The position numbers were made by a program, and so were the translations under genes. The notes under the pieces are model-generated. The model made no database searches, had not been told where the DNA came from, and saw only the letters and a program-made list of their open reading frames with translations. This document shows positions 8,768 through 18,800 of a stretch of 64,000 nt of DNA, piece after piece (position 1 is the stretch's first letter; each line of letters opens with the position of its first letter). Origin of the DNA: CAMPKL01 sp963817465 (GTDB taxonomy: Bacteria > Acidobacteriota > Terriglobia > Bryobacterales > UBA6623); contig CAWFOP010000020.1 in NCBI GenBank assembly GCA_963817465.1, forward strand, positions 496,001 to 560,000, given 5' to 3'.

Positions 8768-9112
8768 TCAGCCTTTCGAGCCCACCGCCCGCTCGAGCTC
8801 GCTACGGAGCAGCGCGAATTCAGTGTTGATCGCGCCCGCTCGCGCGGGGAAATCATCGTTCCAGCCACTGCGGCCCTCCTTCTCGAGCGCCTCGGACAGG
8901 CGGGAAAGCCGCTCGGCGCCGATGTTTCCGCACGAGCCTTTCAAGCGATGGGCGATTTGGGAGACCCGTGCGGCGTCGTGTGACTCGACCGCGGAGTGCA
9001 GAGATTGGAGCTGCAGCGCCGCGTCGTCCAGGAACAGCTCAGCCAACTCGGACGCGAACTCGTCGTCGCCCAGCGACGCCTCATGTAGTCGATCGAGATT
9101 GAGAGTGTGCAC
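8768..9112 (-). CDS. HPt (histidine phosphotransfer) domain protein
   Basis: A single-domain 114-residue HPt protein. The phospho-accepting histidine is His55 in AHRLKGSCGNIGA, with the usual following lysine and glycines. These proteins shuttle phosphate between a hybrid kinase and a response regulator. It is first in a two-gene unit with the REC-GGDEF cyclase, so the likely path is kinase, HPt, receiver Asp51, then cyclic di-GMP. No hybrid kinase is next door. Positions 9113-9245 hold no gene I can support. Confidence 0.9.
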   Translation of the reverse strand: MHTLNLDRLHEASLGDDEFASELAELFLDDAALQLQSLHSAVESHDAARVSQIAHRLKGSCGNIGAERLSRLSEALEKEGRSGWNDDFPARAGAINTEFALLRSELERAVGSKG

Positions 9113-9245
9113 GACTTGCTTCGCAACGCCGCGAATCGCTCGCGCCTATTCGTCATATCGGCCCGCCGCCGAAGATTCCTTAGACCGTATTCGATAGAGG
9201 AGTACCGACCGGCTCGAATCGGCCCATCAGCGCCCGCGCGACGCC

Positions 9246-10346
9246 TCAGCGCGAGCCCTTGGCCTGCACCACGCGGGAGACGGAGTTGACCAATCTTCGA
9301 TAGGGAATGCGGTCGAACGCGCCGAGCTCGATCAATTCGCCCTGTCGCCAACTGCTGAAGTTCCACCGCCGCAGGAGAGAAATCGAGTCTTGCCGCTCCG
9401 CCGCGTCGCCTTCGCGAAAGCTCGCCGCTTCGAGCGCTTCCCGGAGCCGTGCGTCCAGCGAGGGCGCCTTGCCGTCAGTCGGTTTGAGGTCGAGGCTGAT
9501 CTTGCTCTGCCAGCATCCGCGATATATCGGGAGCAATGCGACGCTGTCCGGCGAGCCCGCCGAATCCGCCGCGCCGCGCTGCACCATGATGCCGTGCAGC
9601 CGGTCGAGATCGCGCGCGACGGCTTTCTCCGTTCCAAACAGTTTGCGCGCCGCGGCGACCTTCTCGTGCAGCCGGGCCGCCCTTTCGAATTCCAAATCCT
9701 CGCTCGCCTGATCGCGCTCGACCTGCAGCGCCTCCGCAAGGGCCGCGCCGTCACTCTCGAGCGCCGCCAGCAGCTTGCCCGTTTCTTGCCGATACTCCTC
9801 CGCCGACACCTCCGCCTGGCAAGGACGAAGGCACTTGCCCATCTCGCCCCAGACGCAGCCGGGATGCAACGGGTCCGGCTCCAGATTCTCGATGCAGCGG
9901 CGAACGCCGAAGAAGTCCAGCGCGTCCTGCTCGAATCTCTCGGCCGCGCCTCGATCGACGAATGGGCCGAAATACAGCGCGCGCCGCCCGCCCAGCCGGG
10001 TCGTCACCGAGGTGCGTGGAAAGGCGTTCGCGAGGTGAAGCTTGACCAGCGGCGCGGGCCGCAGTCGCAGCCGGCGGCGGTACTCATCCGGCCACACGAG
10101 CCTGCCATGACGCCACAGGGTCAAGTCGGTCTCGAAGGGCGAACCGGTCGCCTCGAACGATGCCGACCGCGCCCGCGCGCCGAACACGGCGAGAAGCCGC
10201 TTCATCCGTCGCTGAATGTTGCGGGTGCGCCCCAGGTAAGGCTCGCCTCCGGAGACCATGATCAGCGCGACGCCGGGCAGGGCGGGAGCCCGCCGCCAAT
10301 CCAGATCGGGAAGCTCAGAGGGAAGGGAGACCGCCGAATCTCTCAC
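9246..10346 (-). CDS. UvrC-like protein: GIY-YIG and UVR parts only
   Basis: A 366-residue protein matching the N-terminal half of excinuclease subunit UvrC, or the short Cho family. The GIY-YIG region is GVALIMVSGGEPYLGRTRN, with GIY reduced to GVA and YIG to YLG. ALYFGPFVD and the cysteine cluster RRCIENLEPDPLHPGC, GKCLRPCQAE follow, then a UvrB-binding UVR motif (EDLEFERAARLHEKVAAARK). The RNase H-like and helix-hairpin-helix domains of UvrC are missing, and the protein ends in its own 100-residue tail. Start is GTG at 10344-10346. It may be an accessory incision nuclease; a full uvrC presumably lies elsewhere. Confidence 0.8.
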   Translation of the reverse strand: MRDSAVSLPSELPDLDWRRAPALPGVALIMVSGGEPYLGRTRNIQRRMKRLLAVFGARARSASFEATGSPFETDLTLWRHGRLVWPDEYRRRLRLRPAPLVKLHLANAFPRTSVTTRLGGRRALYFGPFVDRGAAERFEQDALDFFGVRRCIENLEPDPLHPGCVWGEMGKCLRPCQAEVSAEEYRQETGKLLAALESDGAALAEALQVERDQASEDLEFERAARLHEKVAAARKLFGTEKAVARDLDRLHGIMVQRGAADSAGSPDSVALLPIYRGCWQSKISLDLKPTDGKAPSLDARLREALEAASFREGDAAERQDSISLLRRWNFSSWRQGELIELGAFDRIPYRRLVNSVSRVVQAKGSR

Positions 10347-10383
10347 AATTCGACTCTGCGAGGTAGGTTAGCACGGCGGTTTT

Positions 10384-11166
10384 TTGTACGATGCGGACGG
10401 ACCTCCGCCCTGCGGCGGATCATCTGTTTTGAGTAGCTGGATCTATCCGGCGGAGTGCTGGAGCGCAGTCGTCCTGGCCGTCGTCTCGTCGCGCAAGCTG
10501 CGCGCGCGGATCGCCGCCGACGGCCCTGAAGGCCTCATCTGGGCTGTCGTCCTCTCGCTCATGTTGGGATTCGCCGCCGAGGGCCTCAACTGGCTCATGC
10601 CGCTCTGGACCCATCTCGGGCTGCCCTTTGGGGAGCCCGGCCGCACTCTTGCTCAAGGGCTCTCTTTCGCGGCGATCGCGCCGACCGTTCTGGCCGTCGC
10701 TTTTTGGATCAGCCCTCGAGCGCCTCTTTCTACGGCCCGCCGACCGCCTGAGATCTTCCTCCCCGTCGGGTTTCTTTTCATTGCGGCGGGCGCCTTGTTG
10801 CGGGGCGTCAACCTCGACGGCGCCCTTGCCTGCGCATACCTCGGCGTCTTGCTGACGGTCGACGCGGCGAATTCGCGCGCCGGCAGACCTAGCCTCATCG
10901 CATCTTTGTGGAGCGGCGAAAAGCGCTTCCTGGTCGGGCTGTCATGCGGCGCGGCGGCCTGGGCCGCGGTCGACCGGCTCGGCGGCGTGCTTGCGCCGCC
11001 CGGACGGATCTACATCGGCTTCTCGAAGCCTCTCTGGCTGTGGCCGATTCTTGTCTTGCAAGCCTTGACGCTTTGGGCCTGTTATGTCGCTGCCGCCGCG
11101 GCCCTCGATCGGCCCCTGTTTCTCCTGCCGCCGCCGGATAAAGAACATCTAAAGATATTCGATTGA
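10384..11166 (+). CDS. hypothetical multi-pass membrane protein
   Basis: About 245-260 residues with roughly seven hydrophobic segments, for example IWAVVLSLMLGFAAEGLNWL, FLPVGFLFIAAGALLRGVNL and LWPILVLQALTLWACYVAAA, ending in the charged tail PPPDKEHLKIFD. I do not recognise a family. The annotated frame opens at TTG 10384, but TTG at 10429, giving LSSWIYPAECW, looks the better start because the first 15 residues are proline/glycine-rich and unlike a membrane N-terminus. It precedes the NfrB-like glycosyltransferase by 60 bases on the same strand, which suggests a shared role in envelope polysaccharide export, but this is inference. Confidence 0.65.
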   Translation: MYDADGPPPCGGSSVLSSWIYPAECWSAVVLAVVSSRKLRARIAADGPEGLIWAVVLSLMLGFAAEGLNWLMPLWTHLGLPFGEPGRTLAQGLSFAAIAPTVLAVAFWISPRAPLSTARRPPEIFLPVGFLFIAAGALLRGVNLDGALACAYLGVLLTVDAANSRAGRPSLIASLWSGEKRFLVGLSCGAAAWAAVDRLGGVLAPPGRIYIGFSKPLWLWPILVLQALTLWACYVAAAAALDRPLFLLPPPDKEHLKIFD

Positions 11167-11226
11167 CGCGCAGACCGCGCTCGAAGGCGTGGTAGCCTCC
11201 CGTTCAGGTTCGCCGTTTTTCCGCCG

Positions 11227-12690
11227 ATGCCGTATATTGACTGGCTCGTCGCGGAGCTTCTCATACCCCTCGCCGTATGGGTGTGCATCAGCGGTCTAGA
11301 CGACATATTTCTGGACTTCCAATTCGCCTGGCATTGGCTTCGGGGTCGTATTCGTGCGACCAAATGGGCGGGCCGCGGCGCCCCCCGACCGCACATGGCC
11401 CTGCTAATCCCCTGTTGGCGGGAAGAGGCCGTTCTGGAGGGCATGCTCGAGCGCAACTCCGCATCCATCAGTTGCCCGCAGTGCGATATCTGGGTAGGGC
11501 TGTACCCGAACGACCAAGCCTCTCTCGACGCCTTCGATCGCGCCGCCTCACGCCTGCCGCGCGTCCGCAAAGCGATCGGTCCTCGTAGCGGACCCACTAC
11601 AAAGGCCGACAACCTCAATGCCGTTTGGAGCGAAATCCTGGAGTACGAGGGTCGCGCCGGCGTCGACTATGACGCCGTTCTGTTTCACGACGCCGAGGAC
11701 GTCATCCATCCGCTCGAGCCGGCGCTCGCGGCCATGGTCCTGGAACGTTCTCACATGGCGCAATTTCCCGTGTTTCCGATCGAGACGCCGCTTGCGGACT
11801 TCACTCATGGAGTCTACTGCGATGAGTTCGCCGAACATCACGTGAAGGAACTGCGGGTCCGCGCCGTCCTAGGAGGCTTTATCCCTTCGGCCGGCGTCGG
11901 AACGGCCCTGCATCGTGAAGTGCTCGACCAACTCCGCATCGAGCGCGGCGAAGATTTGCTCAACCCACGCAGCCTCACCGAAGACTATTTCCTTGGGCTC
12001 GATGTCAAAGAGATGGGATTTCGTCAAGAGTTCCCGTTGTTTCGCGAGCCCGACAGCAATCGGTTCATCGCTACGCGGGCCTACTTTCCGCGCAGTTTCA
12101 AGGCGGCGGTCAAACAGCGCACCCGCTGGGTTATCGGCAACAACCTTCAAGCCTGGGAACGCTTCGGCTGGCGCGTAGGATTACGCCAACTTTATTGGCT
12201 TTGGCGCGATCGTAAGGGCCTCGTCAACCATGCCGCCTCACTGGCGACCAACCTTTGTTTCCTCTACGGGCTCGCGACCGCCGCGGCGGCCTATGCTTCA
12301 GGGACCAGATGGCGACTCGGAGAAATGATCCGCGCCGACGATCTCCTGTTCCCGCTGATCTCCGTCAATGCGGCCATGTTCGCATGGCGCTGCCTTGTCC
12401 GAATCGCTTGTTGCCGCCAGGTCTACGGCTGGAAGCACTCCTTGACCGTTCCGCTCCGAATGCCTTGGGCCAACATCATGAACTTTTGCGCGACAACTCG
12501 AGCGCTGAAGATATTCTTCTCCGCCAAATACCGCAAGCGCGCGCTGACGTGGTCGAAGACGGCGCACGCATTTCCCGGTCATGCGGCAGCCGCCGGCCCT
12601 GTCGCCGTTCCCACCGCGGAGCGTGCTCGAGCGGCGGGCGCGGGCGGGTCAGGGACGCTCATCCCCGGCTCCCGACCGAACGACGATTGA
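11227..12690 (+). CDS. NfrB-like membrane glycosyltransferase (family 2)
   Basis: A 487-residue glycosyltransferase with an N-terminal membrane segment (about 7-27), a GT-A domain and further membrane segments near 340-400. Catalytic features are the nucleotide-sugar aspartates in FHDAEDVIHP, the TEDY motif in LTEDYFLGLD, and KQRTRWVIGN (QxxRW), which together mark processive inner-membrane enzymes. LTWSKTAHAFP near the C-terminus is typical of the phage N4 adsorption protein B group, but the MshEN/GspE-type domain usual at the NfrB end is absent; instead a low-complexity tail ends the protein. It probably secretes a polysaccharide together with the membrane protein upstream. Confidence 0.85.
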   Translation: MPYIDWLVAELLIPLAVWVCISGLDDIFLDFQFAWHWLRGRIRATKWAGRGAPRPHMALLIPCWREEAVLEGMLERNSASISCPQCDIWVGLYPNDQASLDAFDRAASRLPRVRKAIGPRSGPTTKADNLNAVWSEILEYEGRAGVDYDAVLFHDAEDVIHPLEPALAAMVLERSHMAQFPVFPIETPLADFTHGVYCDEFAEHHVKELRVRAVLGGFIPSAGVGTALHREVLDQLRIERGEDLLNPRSLTEDYFLGLDVKEMGFRQEFPLFREPDSNRFIATRAYFPRSFKAAVKQRTRWVIGNNLQAWERFGWRVGLRQLYWLWRDRKGLVNHAASLATNLCFLYGLATAAAAYASGTRWRLGEMIRADDLLFPLISVNAAMFAWRCLVRIACCRQVYGWKHSLTVPLRMPWANIMNFCATTRALKIFFSAKYRKRALTWSKTAHAFPGHAAAAGPVAVPTAERARAAGAGGSGTLIPGSRPNDD

Positions 12691-12696
12691 ATTCCG

Positions 12697-14334
12697 CTAG
12701 TTCCCGGCAAACCCCAGAACCAGCACCCAGTCCAATGTGCTCGGGGCTTCCAAGCTGCCTTTCAGAGGGTCGAGCCGCACCACCTCGCCGGTTCGCGGGC
12801 TGTACCAAGAGCCTGTCTTGACGGCTGGCAGCGTGTCCGCCTGAAACTGCAACGTTCCTCCGCTGGGAAGATAGGCGATCACGAACTTGTCGCTCTTCGC
12901 GATCGCGATCCACTGTGAAGGGTCGGCGTCTCCCGGTTGCACGGCCAACGCCTGTTGGAACGGCCGCAGCGCCGGCCAGTCGATGCGCGAGAAGAACTCG
13001 GCGAGCAAACGCATGTCGTCTCCTCCGGGCAACTCCAGCGCATCGCGCCAAGCCGCTCCAAGGCCGGTCCCAGGGTGCGTCATCGGCTCTTCCGGCCGCG
13101 GGTGCCAGCCCCAAACGCCGTGCGCGCCGTAGGTGACGCCGGCCGGCGGCCCGGCGAGCACGCTATACCAAGCGGCTTTGCGAACGTCGTATGCGGTGAA
13201 CACGTCGTCCAGAGCGGCGTTCGGAGCGCGATTACGGTGCGCCTCGTAGTTGGGCTCCAAATTCAGGACCGGCTGCTGATGCTGCCGCCACCACGTGGTC
13301 GGCTCGCCATGTGTGATGCGCTCGAGCCCGCGTTCCCGAACGTGCCCGCTTTGATAGCCGTTGAAGTCCCACCAGTCTTCGTCCTCGAAGGCGTCGGCGC
13401 ACCAGTACCCGGCATGAACCGTCACCGGCCGCCGAATTCCCGGCGCCTTCTTGCCGAACAGCTCCTCGCCGACGTGGCGCCAGCGTTTCGCGCGATCGTC
13501 GACGTATTGGCCGTCGCCTCCGAGAATCCACATCACGTGATACGCGCCGTACCGCGCGATCATGTAGCGCCCCACTTTGACCAGATCCTTCTCCGGCAAG
13601 AACATGCCCGGATTCAAATCGATATGCGCGGAGTGCGTCCAAAACATCACCGGGGCCGCCACCAGGCCGTGCGCGTTGATAGCCGCCACGCGTTCATCCA
13701 TGCGCTGAAAATAATTGGGCTCGATCGACACTTTCTCCCGCCCGTAGAAAGCGGGCCGCCCGAACTCATTTCCCACCGCTGACCGCCACGGCAACGCAAC
13801 AAACTGAATCACGCTAAAGCTCTGCGCTTTGCGCTTGGACAGGTAGTAATCCCAATCGTCTTTGTGCGACAGCATCACGCCGTTCCACGCCGTGTCGCCC
13901 AGCCAGAAAAACGGAACGCCGTCGGCGTGCGCGAAGTGCCGGCCGCCTTCGGCGACGCTCACCGCGCCATGCTGATACAGCGGGTTGTCGCCCTCGTAGG
14001 CTGAGGCGTCGAAAGACCCCGACGGACCGTTCAGACCCTCGTTCGACGAGTCCGATGCTCTCCAGCGATAACTCCATTGTCCCGGCTGCGACGGCGAGAA
14101 TCTCACACGCCAGGTCCGGCCGCCGTCCCAAAAAGCCGGAACGGTCGTTTGAGAGCCCTGCGGGCCGCCGAACTCCACCTCGACGTCGACCTCTTGGAGC
14201 GGGTTGGCGTAGTCCTTCACGCTCTCAGTCGAAGTTTCAAAAACCGTCCAAACCGGGGTTGGGGACGTCGCGGCGGAGGCCAGAACCGCGCACAGAGCGG
14301 TCAGAGCCGGCAGGGGGAAGCGCATGACGGCCAT
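12697..14334 (-). CDS. secreted DUF4038/DUF5060 glycoside hydrolase (GH140-like)
   Basis: A 545-residue exported protein. Signal peptide MRFPLPALTALCAVLASA starts at internal Met4; Met1 is also possible. Residues 27-115 form a DUF5060-like beta domain (DGGRTWRVRFSPSQPGQWSY). The DUF4038 TIM barrel follows, with FFWLGDTAWNG, SFSVIQFVALPW and YHVMWILGGDGQY, and a C-terminal beta domain containing GSWYSPRTGEVVRL. Known relatives include apiosidase-like enzymes acting on plant pectin side chains; the substrate here cannot be read from sequence. It is convergent with the glycosyltransferase (6 bases apart) and divergent from the FHA protein. Confidence 0.87.
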   Translation of the reverse strand: MAVMRFPLPALTALCAVLASAATSPTPVWTVFETSTESVKDYANPLQEVDVEVEFGGPQGSQTTVPAFWDGGRTWRVRFSPSQPGQWSYRWRASDSSNEGLNGPSGSFDASAYEGDNPLYQHGAVSVAEGGRHFAHADGVPFFWLGDTAWNGVMLSHKDDWDYYLSKRKAQSFSVIQFVALPWRSAVGNEFGRPAFYGREKVSIEPNYFQRMDERVAAINAHGLVAAPVMFWTHSAHIDLNPGMFLPEKDLVKVGRYMIARYGAYHVMWILGGDGQYVDDRAKRWRHVGEELFGKKAPGIRRPVTVHAGYWCADAFEDEDWWDFNGYQSGHVRERGLERITHGEPTTWWRQHQQPVLNLEPNYEAHRNRAPNAALDDVFTAYDVRKAAWYSVLAGPPAGVTYGAHGVWGWHPRPEEPMTHPGTGLGAAWRDALELPGGDDMRLLAEFFSRIDWPALRPFQQALAVQPGDADPSQWIAIAKSDKFVIAYLPSGGTLQFQADTLPAVKTGSWYSPRTGEVVRLDPLKGSLEAPSTLDWVLVLGFAGN

Positions 14335-14379
14335 TGTAGGCGCTTCCGTAGTAAGTCCACATCGTCAGCCGACCCCGGT

Positions 14380-14385
14380 TATCAT
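14380..14385 (+). promoter_or_regulatory. candidate -10 box (TATCAT) for the FHA-transglycosylase gene
   Basis: TATCAT ends 12 bases before the ATG at 14398. This supports the short start over an in-frame opening at 14077 inside the divergent hydrolase gene, and predicts a leader of about 6 bases. Confidence 0.38.
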
Positions 14386-14397
14386 CAGAGGGCTCCG

Positions 14398-15783
14398 ATG
14401 GCGCCCGATACCGATGCACTCGCCTGGCTGGTGAGAAGGAGCGGTCCGCTCGAAGGCCGCCGTTTCCTGCTCAAGACCGCCGTCACCCGCATCGGCCGCG
14501 ACCCGCGCGGCGAGATCGTCCTGGCCGGCGGCGACGCCGCGGTCGTGTCCGGCCGGCACGCCGAAGTGCGAAGAGAAACGTCCGGCTTCCACATCTACGA
14601 CCTGGGCAGCATGAACGGTCTATACGTCAACGGGGAAAAGCTCGACTCGCGAGCCTTGGTTCCCGGCGACGTCCTCGAACTGGGCTCCGGAGGCCCGCGT
14701 TTCGAATTCGAGTCCGAACAACTGGAAGCGAGCGACCTGGACCGCACGATTTTGGCGCTGCCCAAGGCGCGCACCGCACTGCCTCAGTCGAGGGCTCCCC
14801 AATCACGTCCGCGCGAGGTCGATTCGCCTTCCGCCAGCACCGCCGTCCGCGTGCAGCGATTAGTCGAAGCCGCGCTGGTCGGAGGTCACCGCAAGTGGCG
14901 CCGCATCGCCATCGCGCTCGCCGCGAGCCTCGCGCTTATCGTGGCCCTCATCGCATGGTCTTTGTGGAGCGTGCGAGAGCGGAAGGACGACATCGAAGTC
15001 AAAATCGCTGAGATCGAAGACCGCATGGCGTCCGCCGACCTGTCGGACGAGGAGGCCGCGCAGCTCGAATCGCAGCTCGAGGCTTATCAAGAGGAAGCCG
15101 GGGCCTTGCGCGAGAACTTGCTGTTCCGCATGGCGGGCTTCGACGACGAGGTCATCTTCGTCGAGAGTGAACTGCGCAGCTTGCTGGAAGCCTTCGGCGC
15201 CGAACAGTACTACCTGCCGCCCGACTTCGTCGCTCGCGTGCAGCACTACGTGGCGCTGTTTACGGGCGAAGACAGAGGTCGCATGAGTCGCGCGCTCCAC
15301 ATCTCGCACGAAACGCTCGAACAGATGCAAGCGCGCTTCGCCGCCTATCGGCTGCCCCCCGAATTGGCCTACGTCGCTGTCGCTGAAAGCGCCCTGCGCA
15401 CCGACAGCGAAAGTCCGCAGGGCGCCGTCGGGATTTGGCAGTTCCGCCCCAACACGGCTCGGCAGTTTGGGCTCGAGGTGAACGCGGAAACCGACGAGCG
15501 CCTCGATCCGATCAAATCCACCGAGGCCGCAGCGCGCTACTTTCGCGACTTGATTCTCGAGTTCGGCGCCGGCAGCTCCGTCATGTTGGCGATCGCCGCC
15601 TACAACGTCGGCCCAACGCGCATGCGCGGCACGATCCGCCGCATTGAAGACCCCATCCAGCAGCGCAACTTCTGGTATCTCTACCGCACGCGCAAGCTGC
15701 CCGCCCAGACACGCGAATACGTCCCGCGTGTCCTCGCCGCCATAATCATCGGCCGCAATCCGAAACGCTACGGCTTCGAGTAG
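14398..15783 (+). CDS. FHA domain - transmembrane - lytic transglycosylase fusion
   Basis: A 461-residue protein with an unusual order. Residues 8-105 are a cytoplasmic FHA phosphothreonine-binding domain (TRIGRDPRGEIVL, SGRHAEVRRE, LGSMNGLYVNGEKL). A membrane helix lies near 170-192 (IAIALAASLALIVALIAWSL), then an acidic coiled coil, then a periplasmic SLT domain from about 310 with catalytic Glu in YVAVAESALRTDSES and GAVGIWQFRPNTARQFG, plus AIAAYNVGP. It could link threonine phosphorylation to peptidoglycan cleavage. The ATG at 14398 was chosen because FHA homology starts just after it and a -10-like box precedes it. Confidence 0.9.
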   Translation: MAPDTDALAWLVRRSGPLEGRRFLLKTAVTRIGRDPRGEIVLAGGDAAVVSGRHAEVRRETSGFHIYDLGSMNGLYVNGEKLDSRALVPGDVLELGSGGPRFEFESEQLEASDLDRTILALPKARTALPQSRAPQSRPREVDSPSASTAVRVQRLVEAALVGGHRKWRRIAIALAASLALIVALIAWSLWSVRERKDDIEVKIAEIEDRMASADLSDEEAAQLESQLEAYQEEAGALRENLLFRMAGFDDEVIFVESELRSLLEAFGAEQYYLPPDFVARVQHYVALFTGEDRGRMSRALHISHETLEQMQARFAAYRLPPELAYVAVAESALRTDSESPQGAVGIWQFRPNTARQFGLEVNAETDERLDPIKSTEAAARYFRDLILEFGAGSSVMLAIAAYNVGPTRMRGTIRRIEDPIQQRNFWYLYRTRKLPAQTREYVPRVLAAIIIGRNPKRYGFE

Positions 15784-15807
15784 GGCCGTCGGATGCGATA
15801 GCCGGTT

Positions 15808-18800
15808 CTATTGAACCAAGACGTCGTCGAAATAGAGCCCGTTGTTGCCCCAACTGTAGAGGGCGATGCTGCCGTTCGACAGATCGCCGTCGGTGATCGT
15901 ATTCCAGAGCTGACCGTCGATGTATATCGAAATCGACGTTCCGGAGAGTACGACCTGCAGGTCGTACCATTGATTGGTCTTATAGCCGACCGGCTCCTCC
16001 GCCAACAAAGTGAACGTCCCTCCGACCTTCTTGACCAGCCGGCGGAACTTCCGTTCCGAATCCATCGAGAAACGGTAGTAGTTATCGCTGTCCTGGTAGC
16101 GGAACATGACTCCCATGCCATCGTTGTCCGTCGCTTTGAGACGAGTGGAGAAAGTATAGTCCGTCCAGACGCTGTCGCCCGCTACCGCAAACGTTCCCGG
16201 CTTCGGCAGGTCGGCCGCAACGAGCGTGCCGCCATAGATATTGCTCGTTTGTCCCAGCACGCCATTGTTGATCGCCCATTTTGAAGGTGCGCTCGTGGTT
16301 CCTTCGTCGATGATGGCCCAATTCGCCAATGTGCTGCTGAAGTCGTCGCTGAACAAGAGGCCCACCGTTACAACGACGCTTTGACTTCCCGTCAGGCCGC
16401 CGGAGTCGGTCACCGTCGCGGTGATCGTATGGACGCCGGGGCTTAAGGTCGCCGAAACGGTTCCACCGATTCCGAGCGCTCCGTCGATGTCCGAGGACCA
16501 GTTCAGATTCGCTGTGAGATCCGAACCCTGAGAATCGGTCGCCGTGCCCGCCAGGTCGACGCTTTCGGCTACGGTCGCACCGTCGGCCGGGCTGCTGATC
16601 GTCACGCTCGGCGGGAGTTCGACAAGTCCGCCGCTTTCCACCGAGACATCATCGAACGACAGACCGTCGTTGCCCCAACTGTACAGTGCGATGCGGCCGT
16701 TCGGCAGGCTGCTGTCGCTGATTGAGTTCCAAAGCTCACCGTCGATATAGATGGAGATCAGGCTGCCTGAGACAGCGACCACGACGTCGTACCACTGGTT
16801 CGTCTGATAGCCCGTCCCGTCCTGCGCCAGAAGCGTGAACGTGCCGCCGACCTTCTTTACGAGACGGCGGTATTTGCGCTGCGAGTCCATTGAGAAGCGG
16901 TAGTAGTTGTCGCCGTCTTGGCAGCGGAACATTACGCCCAGGCCATCGTCGTCCGTCGACTTGAGTCGAAGCGAGAAAGTGTAGTCGGTCCATCCGGCGC
17001 TCCCGGCGGACAAATACGTTCCCGGCTTGGGAAGAGGGGCCGCCGACGTGCTGCCGCCGTAGATGTTGCTCCCTTGACGCAGCACGCCGCTGTCGATGAA
17101 CCAGTTTGAGGGTGCGCTCGTCTTGCCCTCGTCCGTCACCGTCCAGGCGTCCAGCGTCCCGCTGAAGTCGTCGCTGAACAAGACGCTGCCGTTGCCTGCC
17201 TCGCTGACCGTGACGGCGACCTCTTGGCTCGCCGTGAGGCCGCTCGAATCCGCGACCGAGGCCGTGATGGCGTGCATGCCGATACTCAACGTCGCCGACA
17301 CCGAACCGCCGCTCCCCAGCGGCCCGTCGACGTCCGACGACCAAGAGATGCTCGAGCTCAAATCCCCGTCTTGCAGATCCGTCGCCGCGCCCGTGAGTTG
17401 CACGGCTCCGCCGTACAGCGTCGAGCCGTCGATCGGACTCGTGATCGTCAAGGCGGGCGGAGCCGACACCGCGGCTCCACTTACAACCAGAACGTCATCG
17501 AACGACAGACCGTCGTTGCCCCAGCTATACAACGCAATTTCACCGTTTGCCAGATCGGCGTCCGTCACGGCCTTCCAAAGCTGTCCGTCGATATAGATCA
17601 ACGTCGAATCGCCGGCGACGACCGTTCGGACCTCGTACGTGTGGCCGAGTTCGAACGAGAAGGCGTCTTCGGCCAGCAGCGTAAAGTTTCCGCCGACTTT
17701 CTTCACCAATCGCCGATAGCCGCGCTCCGCGTCCATGGAGAAGCGATAGTAGTTGTCGCTGTCCTGATAACGGAACATCACGCCCAGGCCGTCGTTGTCC
17801 GTAGAGTTCAATCGAGTCGTGAACGTATAGTCCGTCCATGCGGTGTTGCCCGCTAGGGCGTATGTCCCCGGCTTGGGAAGCTCCGACGCCGAGGTGGATC
17901 CGCCGTAGATGTTGCTGGCCTGCCGCAAAAAGCCGTTGTCGATAAACCAGTTCGACGGCGCTTCGGTCGAGCCTTCGTCAACCGTCGTCCAACTCGCCAG
18001 AGTGCCGCTGAAGTCGTCGCTAAACAGCGTCGTCGGAGCACTCGTCGATTCTACGACAAGTGATATTTCGGCGATTGCGGCGAGCCCGTCGGAGTCGATC
18101 GCCGATGCCGTGATACGGTGAACGCCGGCGGTCAATACGCTCGAGAGCGACGCGCCTGAACCCAAGGCTCCGTCAATGCTCGAAGTCCAAGAAACGCTCG
18201 TCGACAAGTTGCCGTCCTCCTCGTCGAGGGCGGAGGCGCTCATCGTCAGCATACTGCCCGCGAATACAGCCGCTCCGTCGGTCGGAGTAAGAATCGTAAC
18301 CGTCGGCGGTTCGCTGATTTCGCCGCCTTCGATGACGCTGACGTCGTCGAACGAGAGCCCATTGTTGCCCCAACTGTACAGGGCGACGCGTCCGGACTCC
18401 GGCCCGGCGTCGTGAACCGTCGTCCAAATCTCTCCGTCGATCAGAATTCGGATCGCATCGCCGCTGACGATGGTCCGGATATCGTACGATTGGCCAGTCT
18501 GGAATGGAACCGCATCCTCAAACAGAACCGCAAATTGCCCGCCTTCCTTCTTGGCGAGGCGGCGGTATTTGCGTTCCGCATCCATCGAAAAGCGGTAATA
18601 GTTGTCGCTGTCCTGGTAGCGGAACATCACTCCCGCGCCGTCATTGTCCGTCGATCTCAATTTGGTCGTAAACGTATAGTCGGTCCAAGCGCCGTCGCCG
18701 GCGAGCAGATATGTGCCCGGCTTCGGAAGAATAGCCCCGGAAGTGCTGCCGCCGTAAATGTTCGATGCTTGCTTGAGCACGCCGGCGTCGATGAACCAGT

